Shown here: positions 1 to 9,656 of the stretch, piece by piece
Numbering within the stretch: position 1 is the stretch's first letter
How the letters are laid out: every line of letters starts with the position of its first letter
From: Tieghemiomyces parasiticus
Taxonomy: Eukaryota > Kickxellomycota > Dimargaritomycetes > Dimargaritales > Dimargaritaceae
Length of the DNA: 64,000 nt
Direction of reading: 5' to 3'
Assembly: GCA_027575765.1 (NCBI GenBank)
Contig: JANBPT010000071.1
Coordinates: 1 to 64,000, forward strand
Position numbers and translations under genes: made by a program
Notes under the pieces: generated by a model
Database searches by the model: none
Seen by the model: the letters and a program-made list of their open reading frames with translations, nothing else
Told to the model about the DNA's origin: nothing

Positions 1-25
1 CACACACACACACACACACACACAC
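1..25. repeat. (CA)n microsatellite at window edge
   Basis: A dinucleotide CA tract opens the window and probably continues to the left of it. Confidence 0.95.
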
Positions 26-3000
26 TTGCAGTCTCCCATCACCACCTTCCTCCTCCTCTGCTCCTCAACCTACCGGCTGAAGGTTCGCCAAAGTTGGTAC
101 CCACCTGCCGCCATCGCATCTTCCGATTAGTCTGGCTTTCTTGGAATGTGGTTGGTCGTTCTCCGACTTTTTTCTTCTACCCTCCTGCCCGTTTCAAGTG
201 ACTGATTATCGTCGGCTTATGGTGGCGGCGGGAATGATGGTAGTGGCACGCTTCGCTTCCCTAAGAAAATAACGACTCTGCCTTTTAAGTTGCTTTACCT
301 CCTCCCCCGTTCTCTTCCCGCCTGCCTGTGCATGCGATCGTGGCTCCGCTTCGAGAGCGCTATTCGATGGCCTGGGTTACACTGGCGAGCTTGGTATTCT
401 CACATAATCCTCTCTCTCTATCTCTGTACTCTCGTGGCGGACCGGCAAGGCTTGATCTATATTTTTCATCGTATCGCGACTTCCACTTCACCATCCCTCC
501 CCTTCATCTCCCCGTTTAGCACTATTCGGCCTCCGCCTCGGTCGGGAATATATATATTTTTCTCCTTCAAAAGCCCTAGCCCCTCTGCACAACTATCATC
601 TTTAAACTATACTTCTCACACTACACCCCTCGATTTCTTTCGGCCTGCCTTCATCCTTTAGCCGTTTCCGTTTATTTACATATTATCCCTGGTGTGTATC
701 TGACCTCTTGGCATTACAGTTAGACGTCGCATCCTAGTCACATCATTGCTTCTATATATTTAGTTTCACCACGGTAGTGTCAAGAATACGCCGCGCGTCC
801 TTGATTACAAATCCACACTCACATTAGCATTTTCCGACTCACCATTTTTGACTGCCGTAGCCTACCCCTCCTCCCCCCCCCTGGCTATTCACGATTTCGA
901 CAATCGACCAGTGGTTTTTCCTCTCGTCTACTCTGACACACTTTCCCCAGGTTGTACCCCACAGGCTACGCGTAATTCTTGACCCGCCTTTCGTGCTCCG
1001 CAGCCTTACCCTCGTTCTCACCCGTTCATTCCATTTCGCCCTGTCCTCCTAACATTCCTTGAACAATCAAAATACCCCCCCCTTCACCTATATAACCGGT
1101 CAACCTGCTTCCTCCTTCACTCTATTTTTACTCACTTTTAGTTACCAACCTCTCGGCCAGCTCTAGGCTTTTCCCAATTCCCCTACATCGATGAACGTTA
1201 TTATTCCAGCCTGATTTTTATTTTGTAGCATTATATCTCCAATGTCCCTTGTCGTTGGCTGCTTTACAGTTGCATATAATTCATGGTCACCTATTTCTCA
1301 CACTTCGCACCTTTCTCGCCCTACCTCACCACTAACTGTTATTTCTTTTGCGTACACCTTAGCTTGTAGATTTGGTAGGCTAACCTCAATAGCCCCTGAC
1401 CCCTCACCGTTACCTTGGACCGCTGGCCTCCTTATCAGGCCCCTCCCCTGACCGTAGCGATACCTGTCAGGTCCTACATCACCTGCTCCATCCTTCACGT
1501 ACGCACTCTGACATCGTTAAGTGCACAGCTACAGCGACCACCACAGCCATTATTGGTAAGTTTACGATCTAACCAGTCCTTTTGTGACACCATTATTCTT
1601 TTCCTCATTTCTATCACCCTATGCCTGCAAGGCTAATAATGGCTATTTCTTTTTTCTCCAAAGTGCTCTGGGGCTGGGTACCCCTTACGCAGCCTATACT
1701 ATATTAGGTACCTGCATGGGCAAGTGGGTTGCGACGACGGTACCATTATCCTTGATGCGTATACTAGGTTTCTGTTCCCTTCCCCTGAAGTGGCCTGCCG
1801 TGGGGCCGGTGAGTTGACACATTCCGTTCTCATCCTCCAGCGGTACGCACAATCCAGTGTGCAACGGCTGGGCTGGCTTGGAATGCTAAGTTGGGGTTGA
1901 CCGGCCCGTTGGTCCGTTGATTTAAACCAGATTCTAACCCCCCTCCCCTTCGCCTGCAGCAGAGCACTTGTGATCGAGCTGCATCCGATGGAAGTGTCGG
2001 TATCGGTGTCAGGTCCGGCCTCCGGAGGTTTTTTTTTTGTTGAAGGCTACCTGGCCTCCAGGATTAAGAAGGGAGGGGGGTGTTACGAAGCGGTGGGCCC
2101 GGTCCGCTCAGGTCGATCCAATCCGATTACTTGATGCGGTGGCGTACTTAGCAGCCCCTTCCCTGTCTACCCTGCGGCGGCCCACAGGCTGTGGCGAATT
2201 TTCCATCGTCGCATTTGCGTGACGGGTCTGTGCCACATCCCGTGGGCCAAGGGATTTAAAAACCACGGTCGTTGTCTGGTCTCTCCATCTTTACTTAGTA
2301 TACCCTCCCTCCAATCTCATTTAACCCACGCCTTATTATGTAGCGTCGCAGATCCTTCTCGCCCCTCCTGCCTTGTCGCCTATAGTGAGACGATTAACTA
2401 ATCACCCATCCCACTCCACCCACCAACTTCGCCTGCACCCACCAGCCAACCGCTACCCCCACGTTCACCCAATTCGGCCGTTGCCCGCGCGTCATTACGA
2501 TTGGATCTTCACTACCGCACCGGTATCCGGTTCGTCTCTATTTTTACCCGCCTCCACACGAATCTATCTAATTTCACAGTCACAGCCGCAGCATTCCGCT
2601 GTTTGTGCCCGCCTGTCCGGCCATTAGCCCTCTAGCCCAAGCCTACAGTGCCATTTAATCTCCTCCTCCTCCGGACTTCGGTTGGTTTTCGTCCTTTCCT
2701 ATTCGTCGGCACATCCAAACTATGCCCACGGTTGTCAAGGTCTTTGCCGCTACCCTCTTGGCCCCGCGCTGATTGTCACCCCCCAGACCTTGTCCTCGGA
2801 GGTACCGCTAAACCGGTTATTCTTCCGCCTCCGTTTTTTTTTTAACTTCACGCTGTTTCACCCAATCTCCTCGTCGGCGCCGCGTTTACACCTCGGCCGC
2901 GTTCCCGGCATCTCAATTTCTTTCCAGTCCGTACTCGCTACCATTGGCGCGTTGGCCAAAATCCACACCCCTGATTCGCCAGCTCCGTGCCCAAAGTCTT

Positions 3001-3111
3001 TGCCCCTCCTCTGCTCAGCCGTTCTTGCCTCCCCATTTGTTGTCCAATCTTTTATTTTTTTTTTCCTCGCCTCACTCTTGCGCGCAGCAGTCTCTTTTCT
3101 CCGCCTGCATC
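26..3111 (+). other. long pyrimidine-rich upstream region, no gene recognised
   Basis: About 3 kb rich in C and T on the plus strand, with many C runs and scattered TATA-like strings. Open frames here lack good ATG starts and resemble no family I know. It probably holds the promoter and leader of the downstream arrestin gene. The arrestin frame is open back to 2944, but its first ATG is at 3112. Confidence 0.6.
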
Positions 3112-5256
3112 ATGTCTCGCCTCGCTTCGCCCGATCGCCGAGCACCGCCCTCCTATTCGGCCACCTCTGCTCCCCCCTCTTCGTCGCTGGCCAAGGCCGG
3201 TCACAACCTATCGCAGTGGTTCCACGACCGCTTATTTAAACCCGACTTCCGCCACGGTTATTTGCCCCGCGACCCTTCCTCGCCCGCTCTTCTTGCCTCG
3301 CGCCTGTCTACCATCGACGCCTACCGGAACTTCATACCCGGCTCGTGCCACCACTACCCTGTGACACATACTCCCGCAGCCTCTTCCTGCTCCTCCTCCC
3401 CTCGCGCGTCGTCCTGCGAGGCCGTTTCGTCCCCCCACCACATCCCTTCTCCAAACGGCCCGTTGCCCCTGCCGACCGCGACCCTGGACGGCTACTTTGC
3501 CCCGCCCCTGTCCGCTTTCACTAGCCCGTCCCACACGCCTCCGGCTTCCCGCCCGGTTTCCGTCTACACTTCACCCGGCGGCCTAGCCCCTGCGCGCTGG
3601 TCCTCGGCTAACGTCATCGACCCCGCCCCCTCCCTACTCAGCCGCCTCCACCCCGCCCAGTTGGAGACCGCTGAAGTCATTCCCACCCTTAGAGTCACCG
3701 ACGACGACTGCGAGCGTTCTTCCCCTTCCTCGTCGTCACCTTCCGTCGGCCCGTCTACAGCTGACACCCTCCCGCTCCGTCGGTACTCCACCGCCTCCCA
3801 GCTTCCCCCTTCTACATCGCGGCCCGCCTCTTTCTACCACCTACTGCCAATGAAACCTGCCCCAGCGGTTGAGATTGTCGTATTTGACAACCCGCTCGTC
3901 ATCCGCGGTAACGCAGATGAAGCCGCCGGCAGTCTCCTGCGTGGCCAGCTTGTCCTGCGCCTCCACGACACCATCAAGATCAAGAGTATCAACCTACGCC
4001 TGAAGGGCCGCGAGCATGTATTTTGGTCTGAAGGGTTCGGCAACCACCAGTCCCTGTTCCGGGAGAAGCGCGACCTGATTGACCACGAGTGGTCGTTCCT
4101 AGATTCCGCAACGATCCCTGTCGCCTCTCCGTCCGCTTCCCCGTCCCTCTCTTCAGCAACCAAACAAAAGAAGAACCACGCTCACCCCTTTGGACCCGGC
4201 GAGTACGTCTACGACTTTGACCTGGTCATCCCTGGCGATCTCCCGGAAACGACCCACACCGAGCACGGGCACGTGACCTACAAGCTCAAGGCGGTCGTGG
4301 AGCGCACGACTTTCCACATGAACATGGTCCATGAGATCGTCCTTCCCGTCAAGCGCCAGCCCCTTCCCTCCAGCACCGAGTGGCTGCAGTCCCTGGTAAT
4401 TGAGGACAGCTGGGAACCTTACATTACGTACCAGATCAACGCGCCTTCGAAAATTTATTCAGATGGTACCACCATTCCGCTGTCCCTCAACTTCACCCCG
4501 CAGACCAAGGGCGTGCGCGTCCTGGCCGCGTCGGCCCTGCTCAAGGAGTACGTGCGGTACACGACCTCAGACCGGTTCTCCGTGCGCCGGCTGAACCAGG
4601 TTATCACTCGTGTCGACAAGCACTTCCGCCCTCCGTCAGCCACCCGTGAAGGAGCTAACACGGACGACGTGTACGATGAGACCGGTGCTCTCCGCACCGA
4701 GATCGCGCTCAAGGTGCCCCAGGCCTACCGCGAGGTCCAGTACGATGCATCGACCAACTTCATGGAGATTTCGCACAAACTCAAGGTCCTCATCAAGCTG
4801 CGCGACCATAATCGCAAGGTCCACCACATTTATATCGCCGCTCCGGTGTGCATTATGCACGGTGACTTTGAAGAGGCCGCCACCCTGCCGCCATACATCC
4901 GCGCTGACCCCGACCATACCTTACTCGTGGGTACCTCGGTCGGTGACGTCGATTCGCCCGCCGCTTCAGCTGTACCCTATGTGGCTTCCCGGTTCACTGG
5001 AGCAAGCGCTGGCCTACTACAGACCGTTCCTTCCGCCGGCGATTTCAGCGACCTCATGCACCACCGGTTCGTCGCCACCAGCCATCCCGGGTCGCCGGTC
5101 ATTTCCCGCCGGGCCTCGCTCTCCACGCCTGAGCAAAGCAGTCTTGACCAGCAACTATCAGTCACGGAATCGTCCGCGACCGTGTCCCCGCCGGTGTTTG
5201 GACTAACCCCGCCCCCACCACCCTACTCTTTGGTGGTAACTAGCGGATCGCGGTAG
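3112..5256 (+). CDS. alpha-arrestin (arrestin-related trafficking adaptor)
   Basis: Single-exon gene of 714 residues. The first ~250 residues are Ser/Pro-rich. An arrestin N-like domain follows from about residue 260 (EIVVFDNPLVIRG, then beta-strand-rich RLKGREHVFW) and an arrestin C-like domain from about 430 to 600 (PLSLNFTPQTKGV). Three PPxY-type motifs, the sites bound by WW domains of Nedd4/Rsp5 ubiquitin ligases, are visible: PPSY at 12-15, LPPY near 595 and PPPY at 702-705. Family knowledge suggests a cytosolic adaptor that brings Rsp5 to plasma-membrane transporters or receptors for endocytosis. The start is the first in-frame ATG of an otherwise open frame. The exact subclass (Art-type or Rim8/PalF-type) cannot be decided from sequence alone. 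Confidence 0.88.
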   Translation: MSRLASPDRRAPPSYSATSAPPSSSLAKAGHNLSQWFHDRLFKPDFRHGYLPRDPSSPALLASRLSTIDAYRNFIPGSCHHYPVTHTPAASSCSSSPRASSCEAVSSPHHIPSPNGPLPLPTATLDGYFAPPLSAFTSPSHTPPASRPVSVYTSPGGLAPARWSSANVIDPAPSLLSRLHPAQLETAEVIPTLRVTDDDCERSSPSSSSPSVGPSTADTLPLRRYSTASQLPPSTSRPASFYHLLPMKPAPAVEIVVFDNPLVIRGNADEAAGSLLRGQLVLRLHDTIKIKSINLRLKGREHVFWSEGFGNHQSLFREKRDLIDHEWSFLDSATIPVASPSASPSLSSATKQKKNHAHPFGPGEYVYDFDLVIPGDLPETTHTEHGHVTYKLKAVVERTTFHMNMVHEIVLPVKRQPLPSSTEWLQSLVIEDSWEPYITYQINAPSKIYSDGTTIPLSLNFTPQTKGVRVLAASALLKEYVRYTTSDRFSVRRLNQVITRVDKHFRPPSATREGANTDDVYDETGALRTEIALKVPQAYREVQYDASTNFMEISHKLKVLIKLRDHNRKVHHIYIAAPVCIMHGDFEEAATLPPYIRADPDHTLLVGTSVGDVDSPAASAVPYVASRFTGASAGLLQTVPSAGDFSDLMHHRFVATSHPGSPVISRRASLSTPEQSSLDQQLSVTESSATVSPPVFGLTPPPPPYSLVVTSGSR

Positions 5257-5611
5257 CCTCAATACAGAAATCCCAGTTGACTTCCTTGTGTTTTATAATT
5301 CCGTTTCTCGCTTTGCTAGTGTTTAACTAGGCTGTTGACTTTAGTTGGATCACTCTCATTCTCTGTTATGCGCAATCGACTCTATTCTTTTTTTTTGCTC
5401 CGTCACCCACCTAGGGAGGTCAATACCATTTTTTATATGGCCCTTGTTTAATATTATCATCGAATCATCACTTGTATATCCCCTTAACACCCACACGTAT
5501 ATAAACCAATGTCCATATAATTGGTCACTTGCAGCGCCATAACGAAGCATGGTGGCTCTGTACCTGGAAGTATAAGTGTAGTTCTAGGGCCTCCAGAGCC
5601 TTGGATGGCGA
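5257..5611. other. intergenic, arrestin 3' region
   Basis: AT-richer 3' flank of the arrestin gene running to the tRNA; no further gene seen. Confidence 0.6.
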
Positions 5612-5726
5612 GTCAGCTTGGCCGAGTGGTTAAGGCGTTGGTCTCCTATCGACGGTCCTGACCACGGATCGTGAGGGTAACCAATGGGGTTAAATCCCCT
5701 CGTGGGTTCGATTCCCGCAGCTGACA
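5612..5726 (+). tRNA. intron-containing class II tRNA, apparent anticodon CCT (isotype conflict)
   Basis: Full cloverleaf. Acceptor arm GTCAGCT (5612-5618) pairs with AGCTGAC (5719-5725), with A as discriminator at 5726. The D arm is GCC/GGC. The anticodon stem TTGGT (5638-5642) pairs with ACCAA (5680-5684). A long variable arm forms a GGGG/CCCC stem (5686-5689 with 5696-5699). The T arm carries TTCGATT. The anticodon loop is 37 nt, so a 30-nt intron (5649-5678) is inferred at the canonical site after position 37. This leaves loop CTCCTAA and anticodon CCT (Arg), although the long variable arm is a Ser/Leu feature. The intron contains AGG, able to pair with CCT, as expected in a pre-tRNA. A T5 Pol III terminator follows. 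The gene is clear; the amino-acid identity is not. Confidence 0.85.
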
Positions 5727-5732
5727 GTCACC

Positions 5733-5737
5733 TTTTT
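5733..5737 (+). terminator. Pol III terminator (T5)
   Basis: A run of five T residues seven bases after the tRNA 3' end, as expected for RNA polymerase III. Confidence 0.75.
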
Positions 5738-5818
5738 CAGCTAGGGCATCGTTGAATTGATAAAGTAGACAATGTGTAGAGTAACTGGTTAGGCTACCTG
5801 CTGAGGGCGGACAGCCAC

Positions 5819-6268
5819 TCAATGGCGCATAGTAGCAGTGGTAACAACTGGGAAGCTCAGGTAAATCGCCAGCTCAATCTTGTAGCCATCGGGTTCTTGA
5901 GCCCGGGCGAGATTGGAAGAACGCTCAGTGGGATGCGTTGTGATGACCGTTCCGAGATCGGTAAATCGAGTCACCGCGGCGTCCATGTTATCTACAGAGA
6001 TGGCAGTGTGAGTATAGCCCTAGCGATTAGCGCTGATTTCAAGGCCCCTGACATTGGTATCTTCAGTGGTATCCCAATTGTAGATGAGCTTCGCCAGGGC
6101 CTCACAGAAAAATTCATCGGAAGTCGAGCATAAATCAGGCACATCGTCGACGGGCGGGGCTTCGTCGGTGTAACCGAGTGTGACGCCCATAAACAAGGTC
6201 GCATCACGGACGCACCAGTCCACAGCCTCGTCAAGCCAGAACTTGCCAGCGTTTGTCGAATCATCCAT
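5819..6268 (-). pseudogene. decayed glyoxalase I (lactoylglutathione lyase) paralogue
   Basis: Reading the minus strand from ATG 6268 gives about 150 codons related to the intact glyoxalase I at 7997-8877. LGYTDEAPP matches LGYSKEAPP, IYNWDTTED matches THNWGTEND, and AISVDNMDAA, FTDLG and EPDGYKIEL match AIAVDNLDAA, LTDLG and DPDGYLIEL. An in-frame TAG at 6020-6022 (minus-strand reading) interrupts the frame. The N-terminal block with the NHT..RVKDP segment is missing, and the metal-ligand Glu of the LELTHN block is replaced (KLIYN). It has no introns where the intact gene has two, but the missing exon 2 block means retroposition and deletion are both possible. The frame ends at a TGA at 5819-5821. 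Non-function is inferred from the stop and the lost residues. Confidence 0.8.
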
Positions 6269-6420
6269 GCCACCGCCGGCGCTATACACTCGACCTCGAA
6301 CTTCACCACTTCGTATCCTATATCCATTCGGGCTTCTGTCTTCTCCCATGCTTTCTGCTCCGTTTATATCGCCTAGTTTCTTTTATTAGTTTGACAGTGC
6401 GTAGAACTCGCCACCTCCGG
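6244..6420 (+). repeat. copy A of an inverted ~175 bp duplicated segment
   Basis: About three quarters of bases match the reverse complement of 15320-15495 by eye, including the blocks CCATGCCACCGCCGGCG and TTGACAGTGCGTAG. It lies immediately 5' of, and overlaps, the start of the minus-strand glyoxalase pseudogene, so it is probably the ancestral 5' flank of that paralogue. Confidence 0.75.
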
Positions 6421-7078
6421 GCGATCTATTTACTTCTTTGCCTCAGTATACCCTTCTCGGTCGGTCTGTCTGTCTGTCCAGTGAGTGCCAGTCCCCCATA
6501 TATGGGCACCACATAAGGAATCATCGCCGATACCATAGTAATAATGATAATTAATAAGGCTACCCAGCACTAGCATCTTATCATTCAATGTAAATCCATA
6601 TTGCACTCTACCCACAGTAGAATATAGTAACTTACGGTGCTGCCACTCTCCCTGCCTCTGGTAGAGTTTGCCGTGGCATCGAAGGCAAGCTGCCGACTGC
6701 TGGGCCCCGGTGATCACTAAAAGATCACCATACAGGAAGGACGTTTTCGGGACATTCACAGTACGATCTCCTATGCTTAGCTATCGCTTAACCGTATCGA
6801 AGTCAATTCCGGGGACGCATGTCCCCATCAGGGGTTGTTCTCGTTGACAAGCTGCCGACTTAGTACTGGAGCGGCTTGTGGTGGTTTCTCTACTCCTCAT
6901 ACGGTTGCCTCTGTTCCTGGCCCGTTGCGGCTTATTATCCGGCACCGTAGTTTTTTTGACGCAGTGATTATTGATACTTTGATAGGTGTGCCCTCTTACC
7001 AAGACCAACGACCGCTGTTATCCTTAGGGACTTCCCAGAGGCGTAAGAGTGGGGGAAGGTGGAGGAGGGACATGGTCA
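6421..7078. other. intergenic
   Basis: No ORF with recognisable homology. Includes the upstream region of the secreted Cys-rich gene. Confidence 0.5.
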
Positions 7079-7085
7079 TATAAAA
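7079..7085 (+). promoter_or_regulatory. TATA box of the Cys-rich secreted protein gene
   Basis: TATAAAA lies about 120 bp upstream of the ATG at 7204, with a C/T-rich stretch between, a plausible RNA polymerase II core promoter. Confidence 0.6.
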
Positions 7086-7203
7086 TGGCGAACCAGTCGG
7101 CTATCTTCTACCGTATCAGCACCACTCGTCTTCATATCTCTCCGCCAGCTTCAGCTTCCGCCTCCTACCGACAACTGAACAAATCCCCCCGTACTTCGTC
7201 ACC

Positions 7204-7572
7204 ATGAAGACCACCCTGATTGCCACTACCCTCATCGCTGCTTTCGTCGGCTCTCTGCCTGCCGTCTCCGCCGCGCCCAGCGTCGACAACATCCCAGGCT
7301 CGGTTTTCGCTCGGCAGGTCTGTCGCCCAGGCCAGTGCTACACGTGTGATCCTGCCTATTTCTTTGGCGGGGCGTGTCACGAGTGTCCGCAGGAATTCTT
7401 CATTTTGGGGGGCTGCCGCGTTTGTACCGAACCCTACTTCTACAACGGACGCTGTAACCCTTGTCCGGAGTCTCACTTCTGGGGCTCCACTTGCCACGTG
7501 TGCACTCAAGACCGCCACTTCGATGGGGAATGCCACGGCTGTTCGCAGGATCAAATCATCACCAAGTGTTAG
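7204..7572 (+). CDS. small secreted cysteine-rich repeat protein
   Basis: 122 residues, single exon. A signal peptide is clear at residues 1 to ~23, ending PAVSA before APS. The mature part has 14 cysteines. Six CxxC pairs start at residues 45, 58, 71, 84, 97 and 110, exactly 13 apart, giving tandem units of C-x2-C-x9 with an aromatic pair around unit position 8-9 and often Gly near position 11-12. Extra cysteines are at 40 and at the C-terminal residue 122. I recognise no named family. The regular spacing suggests an extracellular disulphide-stapled or metal-binding rod. Size, secretion and Cys content resemble fungal small secreted proteins, but no function can be assigned. Start context GTCACCATG and an upstream TATA box support the model. 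Confidence 0.85.
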   Translation: MKTTLIATTLIAAFVGSLPAVSAAPSVDNIPGSVFARQVCRPGQCYTCDPAYFFGGACHECPQEFFILGGCRVCTEPYFYNGRCNPCPESHFWGSTCHVCTQDRHFDGECHGCSQDQIITKC

Positions 7573-7996
7573 GTGTATTGCTGGCCTCTGCGATTCAGCC
7601 GGAGTTCAGGCGGCGCCGTACTTTTAGGTCACTTCGGTTGCTATACCTCCTTTGCATCAACCCCTGCCATGACGGCGAACCAGAATCCTTGCACAATGTG
7701 GACTTTTATTCGTTAACCAGTCGATCGATAGTGGCCTGAAGGGCCTCTTGCTCCGAATAAAGATAGGTCTACTTAGAATTATACGCTGAACCCTATACCA
7801 CTCCGTCCCGTCAACATGGCTTACACAGGCACCACAGTGCCTCCCCCTCCCGCCTTAGTTAATCCGCTTGGCTATATTCTACATTTTAACGGTAGTCTGC
7901 ATTATGCCTCCGTCACGCAGGCCAAATAGACCTAAGGGGCACGGAAGTGGTTTAAGTAAGGCTAAACTAAAGGCCGATCAGCTCGTACAGGCATAC
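7573..7996. other. intergenic between convergent genes
   Basis: Holds the 3' ends of the Cys-rich gene and of glyoxalase I; no additional gene seen. Confidence 0.6.
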
Positions 7997-8877
7997 TTAA
8001 TTGGCAAAGTGCGGATCGGACACCAGCTCGATCAGGTAACCGTCGGGATCCTGGATGAAGGCGATACCCTTCATCTTCCCTTCGTTGGGGCGCTTCTTGA
8101 AGGTCACGCCGAGGTCGGTCAGACGGTCGGTCGCAGCGTCAAGGTTGTCTACGGCGATGGCGATATGGCCGTAGCCCTGAGAATCGGAGTTGCCGGTGTG
8201 GTAGCCCTTAAAGTTGGGGTCATTCTCGGTCCCCCAATTGTGGGTGAGTTCCAACACGGCCTCGCGGCCAAAAACGTTCGACTTGAGGTCAAGCTTGAGC
8301 TGATCGCCGCTGGGCGGGGCCTCCTTGGAGTAGCCCAGGAAGTACAAGGTGAACTTGGCATCGGATGCTTCAAGAGTGCCCAGCAGGCTAGGAAGCAAAG
8401 CGTGCGGCGAGGAAAAGAGCGAAAGGTAATATTAGTACATACCTATCACGTAGGGTGACGGAGTCCTGGTCGAACTGAGAGGGCGTTACGGTATGGTAGA
8501 CCATTCAGGGTGCTGGTTGGATTGCGATAGTACTTACGTCATTCCCAAGCATTTGGTGTAGAAATCGACCGAGGCCTTAGGGTCCTTGACCCGGTAGTTA
8601 GTGTGGTTCTGCAGGGGCGGAGCGTCCAGGGCCACGATATCGGGGAGGTGATGAGTAAAAAAAGGGAGAGTTCACCCCCAGGCCGTGTGTCTACAGCTGT
8701 GTGAGGCTGAAGCCAGTCCACCCGCCAGAATGGGGCAGAGTTTGTCTATGCCTTTATCTGTCGCGGGTTCCCGGCACGGCGAACGCGATTCGGGCAAGCA
8801 ACAAAGTGGGCTGTAAAAAGTGCCAGCCAGTTACTTACAAATTTGTAGTTGGCAACGTCGGTAGCATGAGGCGACAT
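7997..8877 (-). CDS. GLO1: glyoxalase I (lactoylglutathione lyase)
   Basis: Three exons, 8839-8877, 8538-8608 and 7997-8387, join in frame to 166 residues; donors are GTAAGT and the 3' intron carries a TACTAAT branch site. Glyoxalase I converts the hemithioacetal of methylglyoxal and glutathione to S-lactoylglutathione in the cytosol. Visible family blocks are NHT..RVKDP..SVDFYTKCLGM at the N-terminus, LGYSKEAPP, LELTHNWGTE (metal Glu), GYGHIAIAV (metal His) and DPDGYLIELV (catalytic Glu). Length suits a single-domain monomer unit of the eukaryotic enzyme; the yeast form is a two-domain fusion. Two decayed relatives lie at 5819-6268 and 15466-15720. Confidence is high for function and good for the exon model. 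Confidence 0.93.
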
Positions 8878-9656
8878 GTTGAAAGGCTTTCCAATTGGCT
8901 AAGGAATGGGTTGGGTAGGTGTAGTACGACTGGAGAAGACAGTGGAAGTTGAGCTGAGCTGAGCAAAAGGTGTACGCAATGAGCTGCCGTAGTGGGAAGT
9001 CTAAATAGTCTGATGGCCACGTCCTGCTGGGTGAGGGAAGCAGATATCCGACAAGCACTCGCCATACTGACTAATTAACAGTGGTGGGTGATCTGGCAAT
9101 AGCTTTGACGCCGTCCTACTTCTTCCTCCTGCCCAGTGGGACGATGAGCTACTTAGAGATGGCTGGGTGGGCGCAGCACGACACTGAGTTGGGAGAGGAC
9201 AATGGTGGGTCGTTCGACCTGTCTCACTTTCATCTCTCCACCAAGGATATTATTGCCGAGAGTGAAAACGGACCCTGCTGCTGGGCTCGTTGGTGTGGCG
9301 CTATCGGCTGGCCAAATCACACTGAGGGTGTGACCCGATCCCTTGATTGGGAGCTTATGCGCCCGTCTAGTCCCAATGCTGGCTGACGTGGCACTTTACA
9401 AGCCTCGATAATACTGATTGGTATGACCTCTAACGTGAAGACTCCCCCCTCCTTTTACTCAACGATGTTCCCAGGTGCAGTATTGTGAATCCCATCGATA
9501 TATTGCATTACACCGTTTAATCATCTGACAGGCTGTTGGGATATTGGTAATCGGTGTGATGATTACACAAATACGATCTCAATATCTAAGGTATTTGTTA
9601 GATGCAATAGAATGGGGAGAATAAGTTAGCCGCACTCGCGAGCAACCACACTTTTT
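8878..9656. other. intergenic, GLO1 upstream region
   Basis: Promoter side of GLO1 and 3' side of the scramblase gene; open frames here start without ATG or have no recognisable content. Confidence 0.5.

Noticed and set aside
290..661. 123-codon plus-strand ORF near the left edge
   Set aside because: Starts with TTG and lies in pyrimidine-rich leader-like DNA; no recognisable content.
2682..3239. 185-codon plus-strand ORF overlapping the arrestin start
   Set aside because: Overlaps the arrestin gene in another frame, begins without ATG and consists of C/T-derived Leu/Pro/Ser/Phe residues.
5822..6133. Plus-strand ORF of 103 codons
   Set aside because: It is the antisense of the glyoxalase pseudogene and mirrors the antisense frame seen over GLO1.
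7868..8458. 196-codon plus-strand ORF
   Set aside because: Antisense shadow of the GLO1 last exon, where spliced minus-strand exons give a clear family match.
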